A DNA stretch of 64,000 nucleotides. Origin: Mya arenaria (Eukaryota; Mollusca; Bivalvia; Myida; Myidae). The translations under genes and the position numbers were made by a program. Under the pieces are notes generated by a model that was not told the DNA's origin, made no database searches, and saw nothing but the letters and a program-made list of their open reading frames with translations. Below are positions 11,729-24,302 of this stretch, piece by piece. Every line of letters starts with the position of its first letter. Position 1 is the stretch's first letter. The stretch lies in the NCBI RefSeq assembly GCF_026914265.1, contig NC_069132.1, positions 33,040,932 through 33,104,931 on the forward strand, read 5' to 3'.

Positions 11729-12056
11729 CGTAATGCACGTGTGTATGGGTTTACATTCAGTCGGGACAAACGCAACGAAATGCAATGTTGCCAATGTTGT
11801 GGTTCATTGAGATAATGGTTGAGTTGTCGCAATCGCCCGTTGACCGTCGCCACGCGGTCGACTTCGAAGTTTTGCCAAGTACTAATTTATTCTACCAGAA
11901 CATGCAGACAGAGCATTATTTCGGAGAACTGAACCCATATTTAATCAATCTCAACAGCTAAACAAACATTCGATCATTAAACAACGCCAGTAAATGGTCA
12001 TAAATGGGTTCCATCGTAATAGCTTAAAAGCATTTGATTGATATCCATAACGTATT
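11729..12056. repeat. Segmental duplication, copy A
   Basis: About 330 bases recurring with moderate divergence at 12,281-12,611. Shared landmarks in order: a 'tgcacgtg' E-box-like site, 'acattcagtcg', 'gcgatcgcccgttgaccg'-like sequence, 'cagagcattattt', 'agctaaacaaacattcgat', 'aaatgggtt' and 'atatccataacgtat'. It lies about 1 kb upstream of the RyR start. No coding potential is recognised. Confidence 0.75.
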
Positions 12057-12280
12057 GTGTAAATGTGCTTAAAAATAGCTTGTATGCAATAAATTAATCA
12101 TGGGAAATAAAATACTAGTACTTGAACTAGTATAACTAGGCAGTCATTAGACACATGCTACGTTCCTTGTTGTGCTACATGATTTGTAAAACTGGCTAAG
12201 CACCAAGCTTTGTCTGTTAACATGTTCGGGCATAAATTGGTTATGGTCAGCAGTTTTATTCGCGATATTCCACAAGAGGG

Positions 12281-12611
12281 CGTGGTGCACGTGCGTATAA
12301 GCCCATTCAGTCGTGACAGACGCTACTGCAAGAATGCAATGCTGCAAATGTGACCGTTGCGGTCATGGTTGAGCCGTGTCGCGATCGCCCGTTGACCGTT
12401 GTCCATCTTTTGACATACAGAGCATTATTTCAGAGAACTGAAACCACATTTACTGAGTCCCAAGAGCTAAACAAACATTCGATTCAGGCATTCATCAATT
12501 AAACAACGTAAATGGCCACAAATGGGTTACATCGGCTTTTGTTGCGGAATCATGAATAGCATAATTAATTGCATATTAAATTTTGTTTGATTTCATATCC
12601 ATAACGTATGG
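12281..12611. repeat. Segmental duplication, copy B
   Basis: Second copy of the 11,729-12,056 segment, offset by about 552 bases, with several small insertions and deletions between the copies. Both keep the CACGTG-containing start. Divergence suggests an old duplication. Confidence 0.75.
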
Positions 12612-14161
12612 TCGAACTATCATTGAAGATATAATGCATTGCAAAGAAATATTGTTTGTAATATAAAACTACAATAGCAAAAAAACACACACAAACAAAC
12701 ACAACAACAACAAAGGTTATCGATCGAAGTAAAATTATATTTTAATGTTTATCTCATGGCTTATTTGTCAAATAGATAACTTACCGAAATTAATCCATTA
12801 TTACCAGTTAGTAGCTAATTGTACACTTATAACAAATTATAGAATCCAGACACTTATATACGAATTGTTTCACAAGTAAAAACGAGCAACAACTGCAGGA
12901 TTTCTGGATCTAGATCAACTTAGGGAGGTTGTTATTTAGACAATTATTGTCTAAGACATATGTTTTATATTTTGTATGAATATCAGGAGAATAGCGACAT
13001 CCCAAGTATGTAGAAAGCATCCACTTCGATTTGGGAAAAGATCAGGCAGGTAATAAACATATTTTCTAAGTAATATCTGCAATATATTAAGCAATTGTTC
13101 GTACTTCATGAGCAATATATTCTGTTTTTACAAAGAACATTTCAATTATTAAAATAACAAGGTCACAAGCGACTGTAAAGTACATGAGCTCACCTTTTAT
13201 CGCATTTAATTTCATTGCTGCATTTCACTTTGCTCTAGATTTGGACTTAAATAACAAATAATAATTATTATTAAATATACTTCTAATCCTGGCTCCCACC
13301 TGGGACCAATATGTGACCAATAACAAACTCCCAGCTCTCACCTTTTCTGAATCTTCCGCACACAGATGATCTACATGGGACAGGTACCTTCATGGATGGA
13401 TCGTTCATTTCGTCAATTTTACATATGATATTGTATCTATTTGTTAGTTACAGAATGGACCTATAGGTCCGTGTTACAATTACCAACCCATGTAAAGGGA
13501 GGTAACTGCGTTGGTAATTTAGCGTACTTGCACATCATTGTTGTCTGCTGCCGTCGTTTACAACAGAGAACAGTTTTAGAAAACAAGAGGTTCGACACTT
13601 TCTTTATTTGTATAAAGCCAAAATTATTAATTCATCATAAAGATTTGAATTATCAATTTATTCTCCATTGATTAATATTTAACGTGGTTGTATGTGTTGG
13701 TATTTTTTTATGATAAAAAATGCTCCATCTCAACATGATCATCCATCTGTTGACACATGTTGATGTTGCATCTAATCATGATTAACTGTCTTTAATACAC
13801 AATAGCATTATTCCATGAAAGTTTGAAACAATGAAAAATATAGCGTGAATCACAGGAGAAAAATTGGCACAGTGTTGCATGCAAACCTAGCTGCATTAAC
13901 TGGCGTTGGTTTGATTCAAAGCACAATTTAATAGATCTACCTGTACATGTAGACTGGACTTTGGATCCGGCCAGTCAAACTATTTTTCTTTTTTTTGTAG
14001 AGGGTCCCCCAGTTAGACTCTTACACTGTGAATTTTAAAACAGGCGATAACAAACAGTTATATGCTTTAATTAAATAGATAAGCCAGTTTGTGTATTTTG
14101 GAAAAAAACTGATGTTTTTAAATTGACTAATATTCTATAAAATTGACTTACAGTGTACTAA
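12612..14161. other. Non-coding intergenic stretch
   Basis: No exon or RNA gene recognised. AT-rich with short A/C-rich runs (about 12,680-12,715). Confidence 0.4.
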
Positions 14162-14472
14162 TGTACCAGTCAATTGTAACCACGCACCCCCCCAGGTCCA
14201 GGGGTATAACGGGAATAGCCGGGGAAATGGGCTGTGTTTTTACCGCAGTGCCAGGTGAACGCAGTGGTTTTGTCTTTGTGCCAAATATAGCGTGGAATGG
14301 GCCTAACCTGGGGTGCGGGGGCATTTGGCGGGGATTTTACCATCAGTTCTTCCCCATAGGACAGGGATTTTACCCGGGCATGGCTGGACCGAAAGTCTTA
14401 GTGCCCGCTTTTCACCGGACCTGGGGGGGGGGGGGGGGGGGGGGGGGGCTCTGATTACAATTGACTGGTGCA
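14162..14472. mobile_element. GC-rich foldback MITE, copy 2 (inverted)
   Basis: Same family as 8,791-9,111, in the opposite orientation. Ends TGTACCAGTCAATTGTAACC and ttgactggtgca. An uninterrupted run of more than 20 G residues (about 14,422-14,448) sits just inside the right end. A 103-codon open frame crosses it (14,143-14,454) but is an artefact of low stop density in GC-rich repeat. Confidence 0.75.
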
Positions 14473-15559
14473 TAAAATGCCTGTTTTAAAACTCTCATGC
14501 AAAGAGATCAACTGGTGACCCAAAAGCTCCAAAAAACAGATCAACTGTTTGAGCCAAAGTTCAATTATCAGGTTACAATGTTCAAAAAACTTTTTGATTT
14601 TTTACATTTTTTGTTTAAACTCTCAACAGTTTATCCTGTGCCCCAAAATGTATTATTTAAGACCAAAGTATATTGTATTTTTACATACAGTCATGAATTA
14701 TTTTCAAATATACATGAACATGTCATGATTTTTTTCTAACCTTGCCAATAATACAGTTTGTTATAAAATAAGAAGAAAAAAATCAAGTAATTTTAAAGCC
14801 TTGGCTTTGAGTTGCAAAAACTCATTATAATTTTGATAGACTAATGGAACTTATTTCACATGTTACCTAAGACAATATGCCGAATTTACCAAAAGGCCCC
14901 TAACTCTGTCTAAAATCATTGTTGAGTTATAAAAATGTTTTTGGACTCATCATTTAAAGTACCAGGATGTCACTGACAACTTATCACCTGTCATTTTTTT
15001 CATGTCTTCCTGTATTTTGGATCATTAATTTTGATTTCAATGAATTTCCCAGAAGAAAACTTAATAGACCTAAGGATCAGTAAAGTGTCTGATATCAATT
15101 TAACTTCAAATAGCTTCTGATATTGTATAAATCAGGATTAGAATCGCTGCCAGTTACTCACTACTGAGTTAACTGCATCTAGGATATGGACGCCACAAAT
15201 CTGCTTTTAGCCAAATATTATAAAAAGACTACTGTTTTTTGTTTAATTTATATGGACTAGGCTCAAACAAATGCAGTCACTAACATTACCAGACAGGTGT
15301 TGCTAACCCATGCATGCTACTAAAATGATAAGTACTGTTGACAAAAAGCAAACCAATTCATTATTCATTCACTCAGATTACTGTCATGTCTAATTGAGAA
15401 GTATCTGTATTAAATGTGATCAAAATCCTTGATCATTTTGTCCTCAAAAAATATTGTAATTAATATGCAATCAATTCTTTGTTATGCAGAAGAGGACACT
15501 GAATACATTGTTACTTATACTATCTTGTAGCTCCACAGTTTGTTTGCCGCTTAACTAAG
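14473..15559. other. Upstream region of the transaminase gene
   Basis: AT-rich, no exon recognised. The proximal part must contain the promoter and 5' UTR of the gene starting at 15,560, but no TATA box or other diagnostic site stands out. Confidence 0.35.
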
Positions 15560-18500
15560 ATGGCTGTCAATCATCCTTTCATGCATATCAAGACAAGGCT
15601 ATTTGGCATTAGAAGAATTTGGAGACCCCTCGCAGTTGGTTGTCGACATCTACACAGAACCTCAGCCGCAATGGCAGGTACAATCATAGTTATATGAGTT
15701 GTTGTCATCAATCTGTTTTTCAAAGAATGAAAAATGAGGAACAGGTAATTTGATGGCCTTATCAGAATTATTGGCATCGTTGCTGTTGGCTTAGTTAATG
15801 AAAAACTTAAACCTTTACCCTATTCTTATGAAATTTGGTACACATGGTAACAATGGTATTAATAATTTTATCAAGTGAGAAAATTGACACATTGATTTAA
15901 TTTCATAATCATTATAATGTTATTTCATTTGCTTATAGTGGATATGATAAATATGTTTGAATAAAAATTGTACATTAAGTTGTTTTAGTAAAAATGTTGA
16001 GATTTTGTTTGCAGACAAAAAGTTGTTTACCCCTGGACCATTAGGAACATCGGAGACAGTGAAGCAGGCGATGCTACGCGACCTTGGCTCCAGGGACCTA
16101 GAGTTCATCAGCATTATCAAGAAAATCCGGGCTGGCCTCCTTGATGCCGCAGGTTTGTGTTTTACATATACTATACATGTTATTATTATTAACGATAAAG
16201 AATAATGGTTTCCTTTTATTTTTTATGTAATCATTTATCAATAACTTCCAGGTTGTATTTTTAATCAGGAGCCCCATAAGCAAATATTTAGTGCACACAC
16301 ATCTCTTCAATGGATATAGTTGAACAGGATAAATAGCATGTAATACCAAGATTGGGGGGGGGAATTTCAAAATGACATTGTCATAATAGTTTTAAGCTCA
16401 TTTGTGTCTGTTTTTCAACGAAAACATATTTAGGTATGTCAAAAACTTGCCATCATTTTAGGCTTGCAATACTTATGCACCTGAATGAAAAAAAAACTGA
16501 CAAGCATTAGATTTTGCAGTGCTCTTTTTGTATTGAGATTAGGACTTTCATGTTTAGTATTAATTAGTCACAAGCCATTTTTTCACGTTCGTTAGAAATA
16601 TCATACCTTTTTATTTTATTCATTTCTTTGCTTTTGCTAATAAATGTACTGGGTATTATGTTTATGTTCCTTTGAAATTCAGGCTCAGTCTAGTTTATAC
16701 TTAATGGATTTAAACAAAACTGAACAAGGTTTTAACTGTTTCTTCCATCAGTTATTTTTGTCATCCATTAACTTTTTAATTTGCTTCAGGTGTGTCCAGT
16801 GCTGACTTTACAGTTGTGCCAATGCAGGGAAGTGGAACGTTCGCAGTTGAGTCTGTCTTCCAAACAGCCTGCAATCGGGAGAACTCACAGGTCTCAGAAT
16901 TGTGTTCTCTATCACTTGACCCTATAGGGTTAACACTTTCATTTATATTATTACGGAATACACAAATTTTAGTACTTGTTTTATATCATATGCATCATTT
17001 TAACAAAACAACTCTTTAAAAAGTATTATTCTTATGTAAAGTTCCCGGTAAGTAAAAACACTCAAAATGTGAAAGGAAATAGTTCAGCATATTTGACAAA
17101 CATAATATTAAATGGATCTTCATAGAAATACTTTACATTATCATGTATTTGATGATCATAATGTGAAATGGATCTTCATAGAAATGCTTTACATATGCAT
17201 TTGACTAACATAAAGTATAATGGATATTCATAGAAATATTTAACATATCGTGCATACTCTGCATCTCTGTTTTCATTATTTTTGATGTTTGTTAAAATAT
17301 AGTCCACTACAGTTATTTTGAAAATTCATGTCACCATTTTGGCTTTTTGGCCATGGCCTTGCTCTGGCTAGACATTTTTAAACTTTATTAAGCACCCAGA
17401 TTGATTTTGATGCAAATGACAGGATAGATGATTCTAACATGTAGCTCTGTATTATTTATAAATGAAAATCAACACTAAATTTGAATCCTAGATACCACAC
17501 TAAAACACATTCTATAGAGTTAAATGTGTAAAAAGTTTGTTCTTAACTTACCAAGCTTACATCTCTTTAACGTTAAGTAAAATATTGTTTTGCAATAAAA
17601 ACTACTCATATGCACTTTAAACCATTAGTGTTACCTCAACTTCGTTATTTTTATACTCTTGTTCATAAAAATGGATGTATTATAGTTTCAACTTCAGCCT
17701 ATTCGTCCAGTATCATGTCAGATCAATAACTTTAGAAGCAGTTGTCCAACCGCTAGAATGTGTATGGGCATAATATCTGGGACAAGTTTGATAACAGCCA
17801 TTTCTCTAGAGTCACTTGAGAGTTTTTACTCTTTTTATCTCACTAATACTGTTGTGGCCAGTAGGTGTTGTGTATATCAAGTGGGGCATATGGTGCACGA
17901 CTGGGACGGATATGCGAGGTGATGGGCCTGCGTCACCAGGTGCTGTCCTTTCCGGAGGATGGGAGTGTGGACCCTGCACGTGTGGAGGCCGCACTCAGGT
18001 AAACATGCACTGATGTCAATCAATTTCAAAAGGAAAATTGATTATCCGTAGATAATAACTATTGAGATGTATCCCAATGTAGTTTTTGAAGTTTGATATC
18101 TAGAAACTCAATTTCAATGAATAATATGTATTATAATTTGCCTGGTACATGTAGTTCTATCAAATCCTTATTTGACTGGGGGAGAGTGTTTTAGTGGTGT
18201 AAGAGGTGCCTCTTATCCAAGAAGTTGTGTTTGTATCCCACCAGGGGAACCTTCTAGTGTCCCCTCAAAATTATCACAAGTTCTAGTTTATATAAAAAGG
18301 ACTTTAGCATTATTCTATAAGCTTTTGTCAAAATCAAGCTAAACGTAATTAGTATATACTAGTTATTTATGTGAGTTAATTTTGGAAATACACTCTCCTT
18401 ACTACATGTAATCAACTTTCAGAGCCAATCCATCAACAACTATGGTTGCCATCGTCCACTGCGAGACCAGCTCAGGAATCATCAACGATGTCATTACTGT

Positions 18501-21500
18501 CGGCAAAACTGTTAAAGCAATTATTCCAGGTACAGTTTGTATATATGTCCTTCATTTAGATTTCTTTGGAAATAAGAATTAAAGAATTTACTTGATTTAG
18601 AAGTATAATTATGTTGGATTTTTGGTTGACTATGAATATGAAAACTATCCTCTATCCTGTTGTAAATACTCGTTTAGATTTTTGGATGTAAAAGCATTAA
18701 TTTTTAGCTCGACTACTCGAAGAATAGTCGGGCTATACTACTCGCCCCAGCGTCGGCATCCGGTTAAAGTTTTAGGTCAAGTTGGGATTTTCACTTATAA
18801 GTCCAATACCCTACATTCAATTGACTTAATACTTCACGCAGTTGTTCAGGGCCATCACATGATGAGGTTAGATAACTCCATATTATTCATTACACAGATT
18901 ATGGCCCCTGATTGACTATGGAACTTAGGTTAAAGTTTTAAGGCAAGTTGGAATATTTATTAATAACTTCTATATCCTTTGTTCAATTGACTTAATACTT
19001 CACACAGTTCTTAAAGACCATCACACAATGCGGTTACATAACTCCATATTATCCTAAATACAAGTTATGGCCCCTGATTGGTTAAAGTTTTAGGGCAGGT
19101 TAAAGTTTTAGGGCAAGTTGGGATTTTCACTTAAAACTCCAATACCATTCATTCAATTGACTTGATACTTCACACAGATGTTCAGACCCATCACATAATG
19201 AGGTTAGATAACTCCATATTATACAAATTATGGCCCCTAATTGACTATGGAACTTAGGTTAAAGTTTGAGGGCAGGTTGGGATATTGTTTAATAACTTCT
19301 ATACCCTTCATTCAATTGGCTTAATACTTCACACAATTGTTCAGGACCATCACCCAATGAGGTTACATAATTCCATATCCTTAATACAAGTTATGGCCCC
19401 TGATTGACTTAGGTTAAAGTTTTAGGCAAGTAAAAGTCAAGGGCAAGTTGGGATTTTAATAAAAAAACTTCTATACCGTTCATTAAATGCACTTAATAAA
19501 ATTCAGAACTATTTATGACCATCTTACAACAAGAAACATAACTCCGTTTTAAGCCTAAATACAAATTATGGCCCTTGATTTTCTTATTTATTTTTTTTTA
19601 TTTCCTTTGAAAGGCATATTTGTATATTCTTAACCACATTTTCATAATGGGAAATCAAGTTATTTTAATGATTGCGTCATTGTTTGGGCGGGCTGGTGGG
19701 AGGGCAGGATCAAAGTCACCTTATGTATCGAATAATTTTAGTTAGGTTTGACATAAAGAGACCAAACTTGGTATTATTACATCGTTATTGTTATCTAAGT
19801 CAAAGTGGCGTAGTCGAGCGGGCTGTCTTACGACGGCTTTTGTTACACAACAGAATTACAAATGTAGTGCTTGGCATCAGGTTTCTTTAAAAATACCTAT
19901 ATAATATACAAAATTCGAGAAAACCAAAAAGCATTTTACTAGTGTATGGTCATTTTATATACTTTAAAGAATAAATTATTTCAGACTGTGATGTCTTTGT
20001 TGATGGGATGAGCAGTTTTGGTGCTGTTCCCCTCGACGTGGGGGCGGGGCAGGTAGATTACCTCGTCAGCTCTGCCAACAAGTGCCTTCAGGGTGTCCCA
20101 GGGTTCGCCTACATCATTGCCAGGCTTTCCAAGCTTCAGAAATGTAAAGGTACTGTAAACTCATTGATTTTCATGGTTGATTAATTTTCACGCATCTATT
20201 GTTTCATAAATGTTTTAATTATGGTGATTGCAACAATTTTGGAGCTAAATACTAGCTTGGACATATAAACCATGGTTTATGGCCATGGTTAATATGTATG
20301 TGATAAGAGTTGTCATTATTGCCAAAGTTAACACTAATATTCTTTGAAAAGCGTTGAAATGATTCATTTCTGTAAATATCTAATACCGTTCACATTAAGT
20401 CATTCTTTTCACTCAAGGAAACTCCAGAAGCCTCAGCCTGGACGCGTACGACCAATGGGATAACCTAGAGCGGACGTCACAGTTCCGGTTTACCCCACCA
20501 ACCCACACCATGCTGGCCTTCTCACAGGCTATGGAGGAGTTCCAACTGGAGGGTGGAGTACAGGGCAGGGCAGCTAGGTAGGACAGAAATTGGTTTTGTT
20601 ACCTTGTTTGAATTTCAAAGGAAATTTGAATTTTAATGGAAAAGGCATAGTCTTTGTGTCATCAGCAATGTCATACTTGAAGACATTATAATTCTTTTCA
20701 TAGCAGTACATAATTTAATAATATATTGTCAAACCTGCCAATGTCGCAGTCATGTAACTGTTGTGAGAAAGATTGTTCTTTGACATTGAATGTAAGAAAT
20801 ACCAGACCATTAATTCCTGAGTGTGGCCATGACCTTTGAAGGAGATCGTAATAATTGTCATCAAAAAGAGGTCAAAAAACCTCCTTGGCCTTTGACCTAC
20901 AGACATGTCTTGCACACAACACACTGTCTTCTCATGATTAACATAATGGCATTTGTGACAAATTATCCATTGCATGGCCAAGTTACAGCCTGGACAAGGT
21001 AAAATACAAGGAATATGACCAATGACTCTTGAGTGTGACCTTGACGTACAGACATGGGTCTTGCATAGGACATGCCATCTTATCATGGTGTATATTTGTA
21101 CCAAGTAATTTTACCAATGACCTTTGACCTACAGACATAAGTCTTGCATGTGTCAAGTCGGTCAAGCTGTCTTCTCATTAAGAACATTTGTACAAAGTAA
21201 TTTTTAAATCCTTCAATGCATTTTTAAGTTACAGCCTTGACAAGCCAAAATGCAAGGGATTTTGACCAATGACCCTCGCATCTGACATTGAGAGACATGG
21301 TCTTGCCCTGGGCAAGCCATTAACACAATATTTAACATTTGAAAATTATTTTTAAATCCAGACGTGCATGGACAAGCCGAAATCAGACGCGCTTATGCTA
21401 CACATACACAGAACAACCATAGTGACAATTATGTTGAGCTAATTTCAAGTGGGCTCAACAAAAACGATAAGACAATGATTTTAATCTCTAGACCAGCATT

Positions 21501-22399
21501 AATAGATATTAGAAAAACAATAAAATTTGGATAAATAAAACCATGGGTTATGGGTTATACATTTATTCATGTGCATTATTTTTGCTGTATTAAGGTATAA
21601 AGAAAACTGCACAGTATTGAAAGCAGGTATGCGGGAGATCGGATTCAAGGAGTTCCTCGCCCCACATCACGATGGCTACATCATAACATCATTCTGCTTC
21701 CCCAAACACAAAAACTTCAACTTCAACACCTTTTATACAAAACTTAATGAAAGAGGTACGTTTTAAACAAATTAATACATGCATTGTCTAATTTATTTTG
21801 AACACTTTGCAGGATATACAAGGGCCATTAAAAGTTACATAGACTTTCTTAATGATTTATATAGTTTTGAACTATGAATTAAGGTACCGGTATTCTATTA
21901 TTGGTTAAATGTAAGAGGAGTATATGTATGCACAAAGAATTTTGTTCACACCACTGTATTATATAGTTCAGTGTTTTTTTCTGTACATGTCAGAGACAGA
22001 ATTTTACTTTGGGGAATATTTAAATTCCAGTGACAACTCTTATTTTACGGTAATATTGTCATTTGAAAGGTTTTTGAGATCAGTTTTCTCTATGTATTCT
22101 CTGGCTGATCATGGTGGTCATAGCTATTAAAAAGCTATATGAAAATGAGGCCACACACACATTTGCAGAACACATACAATTAGTAGTTAATAGAATACCT
22201 TGATCATCTTTATTGATACACATAAATGTATTTGTGTTTTCTTCCAGACCAAGTTATTTACCCGGGGAAGGTGTTGAATGCTGAATGTTTCCGGATAGGT
22301 AATATAGGGCACCTGTTTCCTGCAGATGTACGACACCTACTGGGCTGTATACAGGAAGTCTGCAAAGAAATGGATATACCATTGCCCATCACCGAGTAG
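15560..22399 (+). CDS. 2-aminoethylphosphonate--pyruvate transaminase, nine exons, complete
   Basis: A PLP-dependent class V aminotransferase that converts 2-aminoethylphosphonate and pyruvate to phosphonoacetaldehyde and alanine. Coding exons: 15,560-15,677; 16,015-16,152; 16,790-16,890; 17,865-17,998; 18,423-18,529; 19,985-20,149; 20,418-20,577; 21,595-21,755; 22,248-22,399. All have GT-AG borders and compatible phases, giving 411 residues. Residues 1-39 are rich in Arg and hydrophobic residues and lack acidic ones, like a mitochondrial presequence; bacterial PhnW is near 365-370 residues, so the extension is extra. PhnW hallmarks: [67 protein letters not shown] (Asp206, expected to contact the PLP ring), [13 protein letters not shown] with PLP-binding Lys232, [14 protein letters not shown] and [14 protein letters not shown]. 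The Lys-Asp spacing of 26 equals that of Salmonella PhnW. AGXT-type transaminases are less likely because the [14 protein letters not shown] and FRIGNIG signatures are PhnW-like. A possible poly(A) signal is at about 22,466. Confidence 0.93.
17105..17250. repeat. Short tandem repeat, about 3 units of about 60 bp
   Basis: Three copies of a unit starting 'aatggatcttcatagaaat' (the third 'aatggatattcatagaaat') followed by 'tttacat', in intron 3 of the transaminase gene. Confidence 0.6.
18175..18330 (+). repeat. tRNA-derived SINE-like sequence
   Basis: Shows an A-box-like 'tagtggtgtaagaggtg' and, about 45 bases later, a B-box-like 'gtttgtatcccaccagggga', the arrangement of a tRNA-derived SINE head. 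The B box deviates from consensus and the 3' tail is undefined. Located in intron 4 of the transaminase gene. Confidence 0.45.
18707..19850 (+). repeat. Interspersed repeat with internal tandem monomers
   Basis: Starts with 'agctcgactactcgaaga' and ends near 'gtagtcgagcgggctgtc', so the two ends carry complementary 'gctcgacta' motifs. Inside are several diverged monomers of roughly 170-180 bases, each containing a 'ttaaagttttagg', an 'aatacttcacacag' and an 'attatggcccctgattga' segment. Elements with this organisation are widespread in bivalves from general knowledge, but I cannot name the family securely. It occupies most of intron 5 of the transaminase gene and encodes nothing recognisable. 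Confidence 0.6.
20740..21380. repeat. Diverged tandem copies of a DR1-bearing interspersed repeat
   Basis: Three to four degenerate monomers with recurring 'tttgacctacagacat', 'gtcttgca' and 'gttacagccttgacaagcc' phrases, in intron 7 of the transaminase gene. A perfect DR1 site on the reverse strand (TGACCTTTGACCT) lies at 21,118-21,130. Related single copies occur at about 9,690-9,910 and possibly 1,255-1,330. Confidence 0.6.
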
Positions 22400-23359
22400 G
22401 GGGTCGGGGAGAACAGGACAAGGGGTGGGATTTGAGTCTTTTAACTACAAATATTGATACTCTTTAAATAAAAAATGAGCCAAGATGGTTGAAAATGAGT
22501 CCTATGGAAGAGGTCATGTTATTAAAAAAACACAGACAAATCCATTTGCAACACATAGCGGTATTATAAACCAACATATAAGTAGCAAAACAGATTCAGA
22601 TTATAAAAAGACTTAGTTGGGTAAGAAACCTATTTAAGAAATTTTATAAGCAAGTCATTTGCAAGCTTTATAACTTTACCATAACAAGTTTCACAAAATT
22701 GGTATTCGATAGCGACAACTGTAAGATCTTATATCTTTTTATCATATTATACATTTGTCGCCAAACATGAAGATTTTATTAAATTTTGGGTAAAGTTTGA
22801 TGATAATTTTAATAGAGCGAAATTACTTCAATGTCAAGTTATATAACATATGTGTATATGAAAAAAATACAGTAATGATTGTATAACACTCGAAACAAGC
22901 AACATCATGTGATAAATATAGCTGGTGTCACATGTTTGGTTACAACAGTTTTGTATTAAGTTCACATTATGCTTCATAGGACTCAGTGTATTGCTGAATT
23001 GACATGATGCCAGAATCAATCTACGTCTGCTCTCCATCTTGAAATCTATCACATCTTGCATCTTTGTCTGTATTTCCTGTGGGTCATTTTCCAATTTGAA
23101 GGTTATGAATATCAATTAAGGTGGTCTGGCGTCATATCAATTCTTCCAATACAAAGTGATTTGTCTTTTTGTATAATATTATTCTAGCCATACTTAATAG
23201 GCATTGACTGCCAAAGATTGTAATAATGATATTTTGATTGCTCAATAAATGTTAAGTATTGTAAATCTATTTTGTCAAAGTATTGTTAATCTATATGGAA
23301 ATGCTATTGTCAGAAAAATGTGTTCAGTCTTATATAAACACAATCAGTTCATTGTATTC
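22400..23359. other. 3' flank of the transaminase gene
   Basis: The proximal 100 bases are likely 3' UTR, with an AATAAA at about 22,466. The remainder is AT-rich with no exon or repeat recognised. Confidence 0.4.
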
Positions 23360-23415
23360 TTTAAATGTATGACAGTGGTCAAGTGATACATGGGTCATTC
23401 TCTCATCAAAGAGGT
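23360..23415. repeat. 56-bp direct repeat, left copy
   Basis: Matches 24,303-24,358 at 52 of 56 positions. Together they bracket the LINE fragment. The right copy continues as a tRNA-derived SINE, so this repeat is the head of that SINE. Confidence 0.85.
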
Positions 23416-24302
23416 ACTGACATTTGGCTCAGAAATTTGGGGATTCAAGGAATGTAATGAGATTGAAAAAGTACAGCTTTTCTTTTGTAAATATATTTTC
23501 GGAGTTAAGAGTTCTGTAAATTATTGTGTGGCTTTAAGTGAATGTGGTAGATCACCAATGTTCACTATTTATGTCTCGAAATGTGTAAAATATTGGTGCA
23601 AAGTATTACAAATGCCTGAAAATAGATTACCGAGAAATTCATATATTATGATAAAAAATCTGGATAGTTTAGGAAGGCATACTTGGGCAACTTATGGGAG
23701 ATATAAATATATTTATGTGTCATTTTAAAATAAAAATTGCTGATTGTTGTAGACAAACATGGCTTGGTGATGTAAATAATTCCTCACATTGTGATACTTA
23801 TAAATGCTTCAAGTCTTTATTGAATGTTGAAAGATACCTTAATATCAGTTTACCATTTCCTGTACGAAAATCATGGGCTAGATTTAGAACATCTAGTCAT
23901 AAACTCCATATTGAAATTGGTCGATTTTTTTGTATTGATAGAAATGATTGCTTTTGTATTTATTGTTTATTGGATAAAGACATACTTGTTATTGAAGATG
24001 AATAGCATGTATTTTTTAAGTGTTCAAGATTTAATGACATCTGGGAAAATTATTTGTTCTCTTGGTATCGGGAAATACTGACATTGTTCATTTCTATAAT
24101 ATGATGGCATTGGAAAATGTTACCCATATTAAATCCATTGCTCTTTACATTCATAAACTCATGTTAGCCATAGGTAACACTTAACTTGTTAACCAAGAGA
24201 CACAACACTTATTTAGTTAAATATATGCATTTTGTTATATTTGATTTGCATCGTAACATGTATTATGGGCTGGAGGCCTTTTATTGAATAAACTTTCATT
24301 CG
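23416..24302 (+). mobile_element. LINE 3' fragment (reverse transcriptase C-terminal region), decayed
   Basis: Plus-strand open frames encode a C-terminal non-LTR retrotransposon segment: LTFGSEIWGFKECNEIEKVQ in one frame, then RKSWARFRTSSHKLHIEIGR in another, then HVFFKCSRFNDIW in the same frame as the second but after a stop. This order is typical of the region after the polymerase domain in LINEs common in molluscs. The change of frame near 23,700 and the in-frame TAG at 24,003 (where families usually have Tyr) show it is dead. The 3' end 'gggctggaggccttttat' then 'tgaataaact' resembles a LINE tail. The clade cannot be assigned with confidence. Confidence 0.8.

Noticed and set aside
14143-14454. 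103-codon Gly-rich ORF
   Set aside because: Lies over the GC-rich MITE copy 2 and reads through its G-run.
16015-18529. AGXT (alanine-glyoxylate or serine-pyruvate aminotransferase) as identity of the transaminase
   Set aside because: The [33 protein letters not shown] and FRIGNIG motifs fit PhnW better than AGXT.
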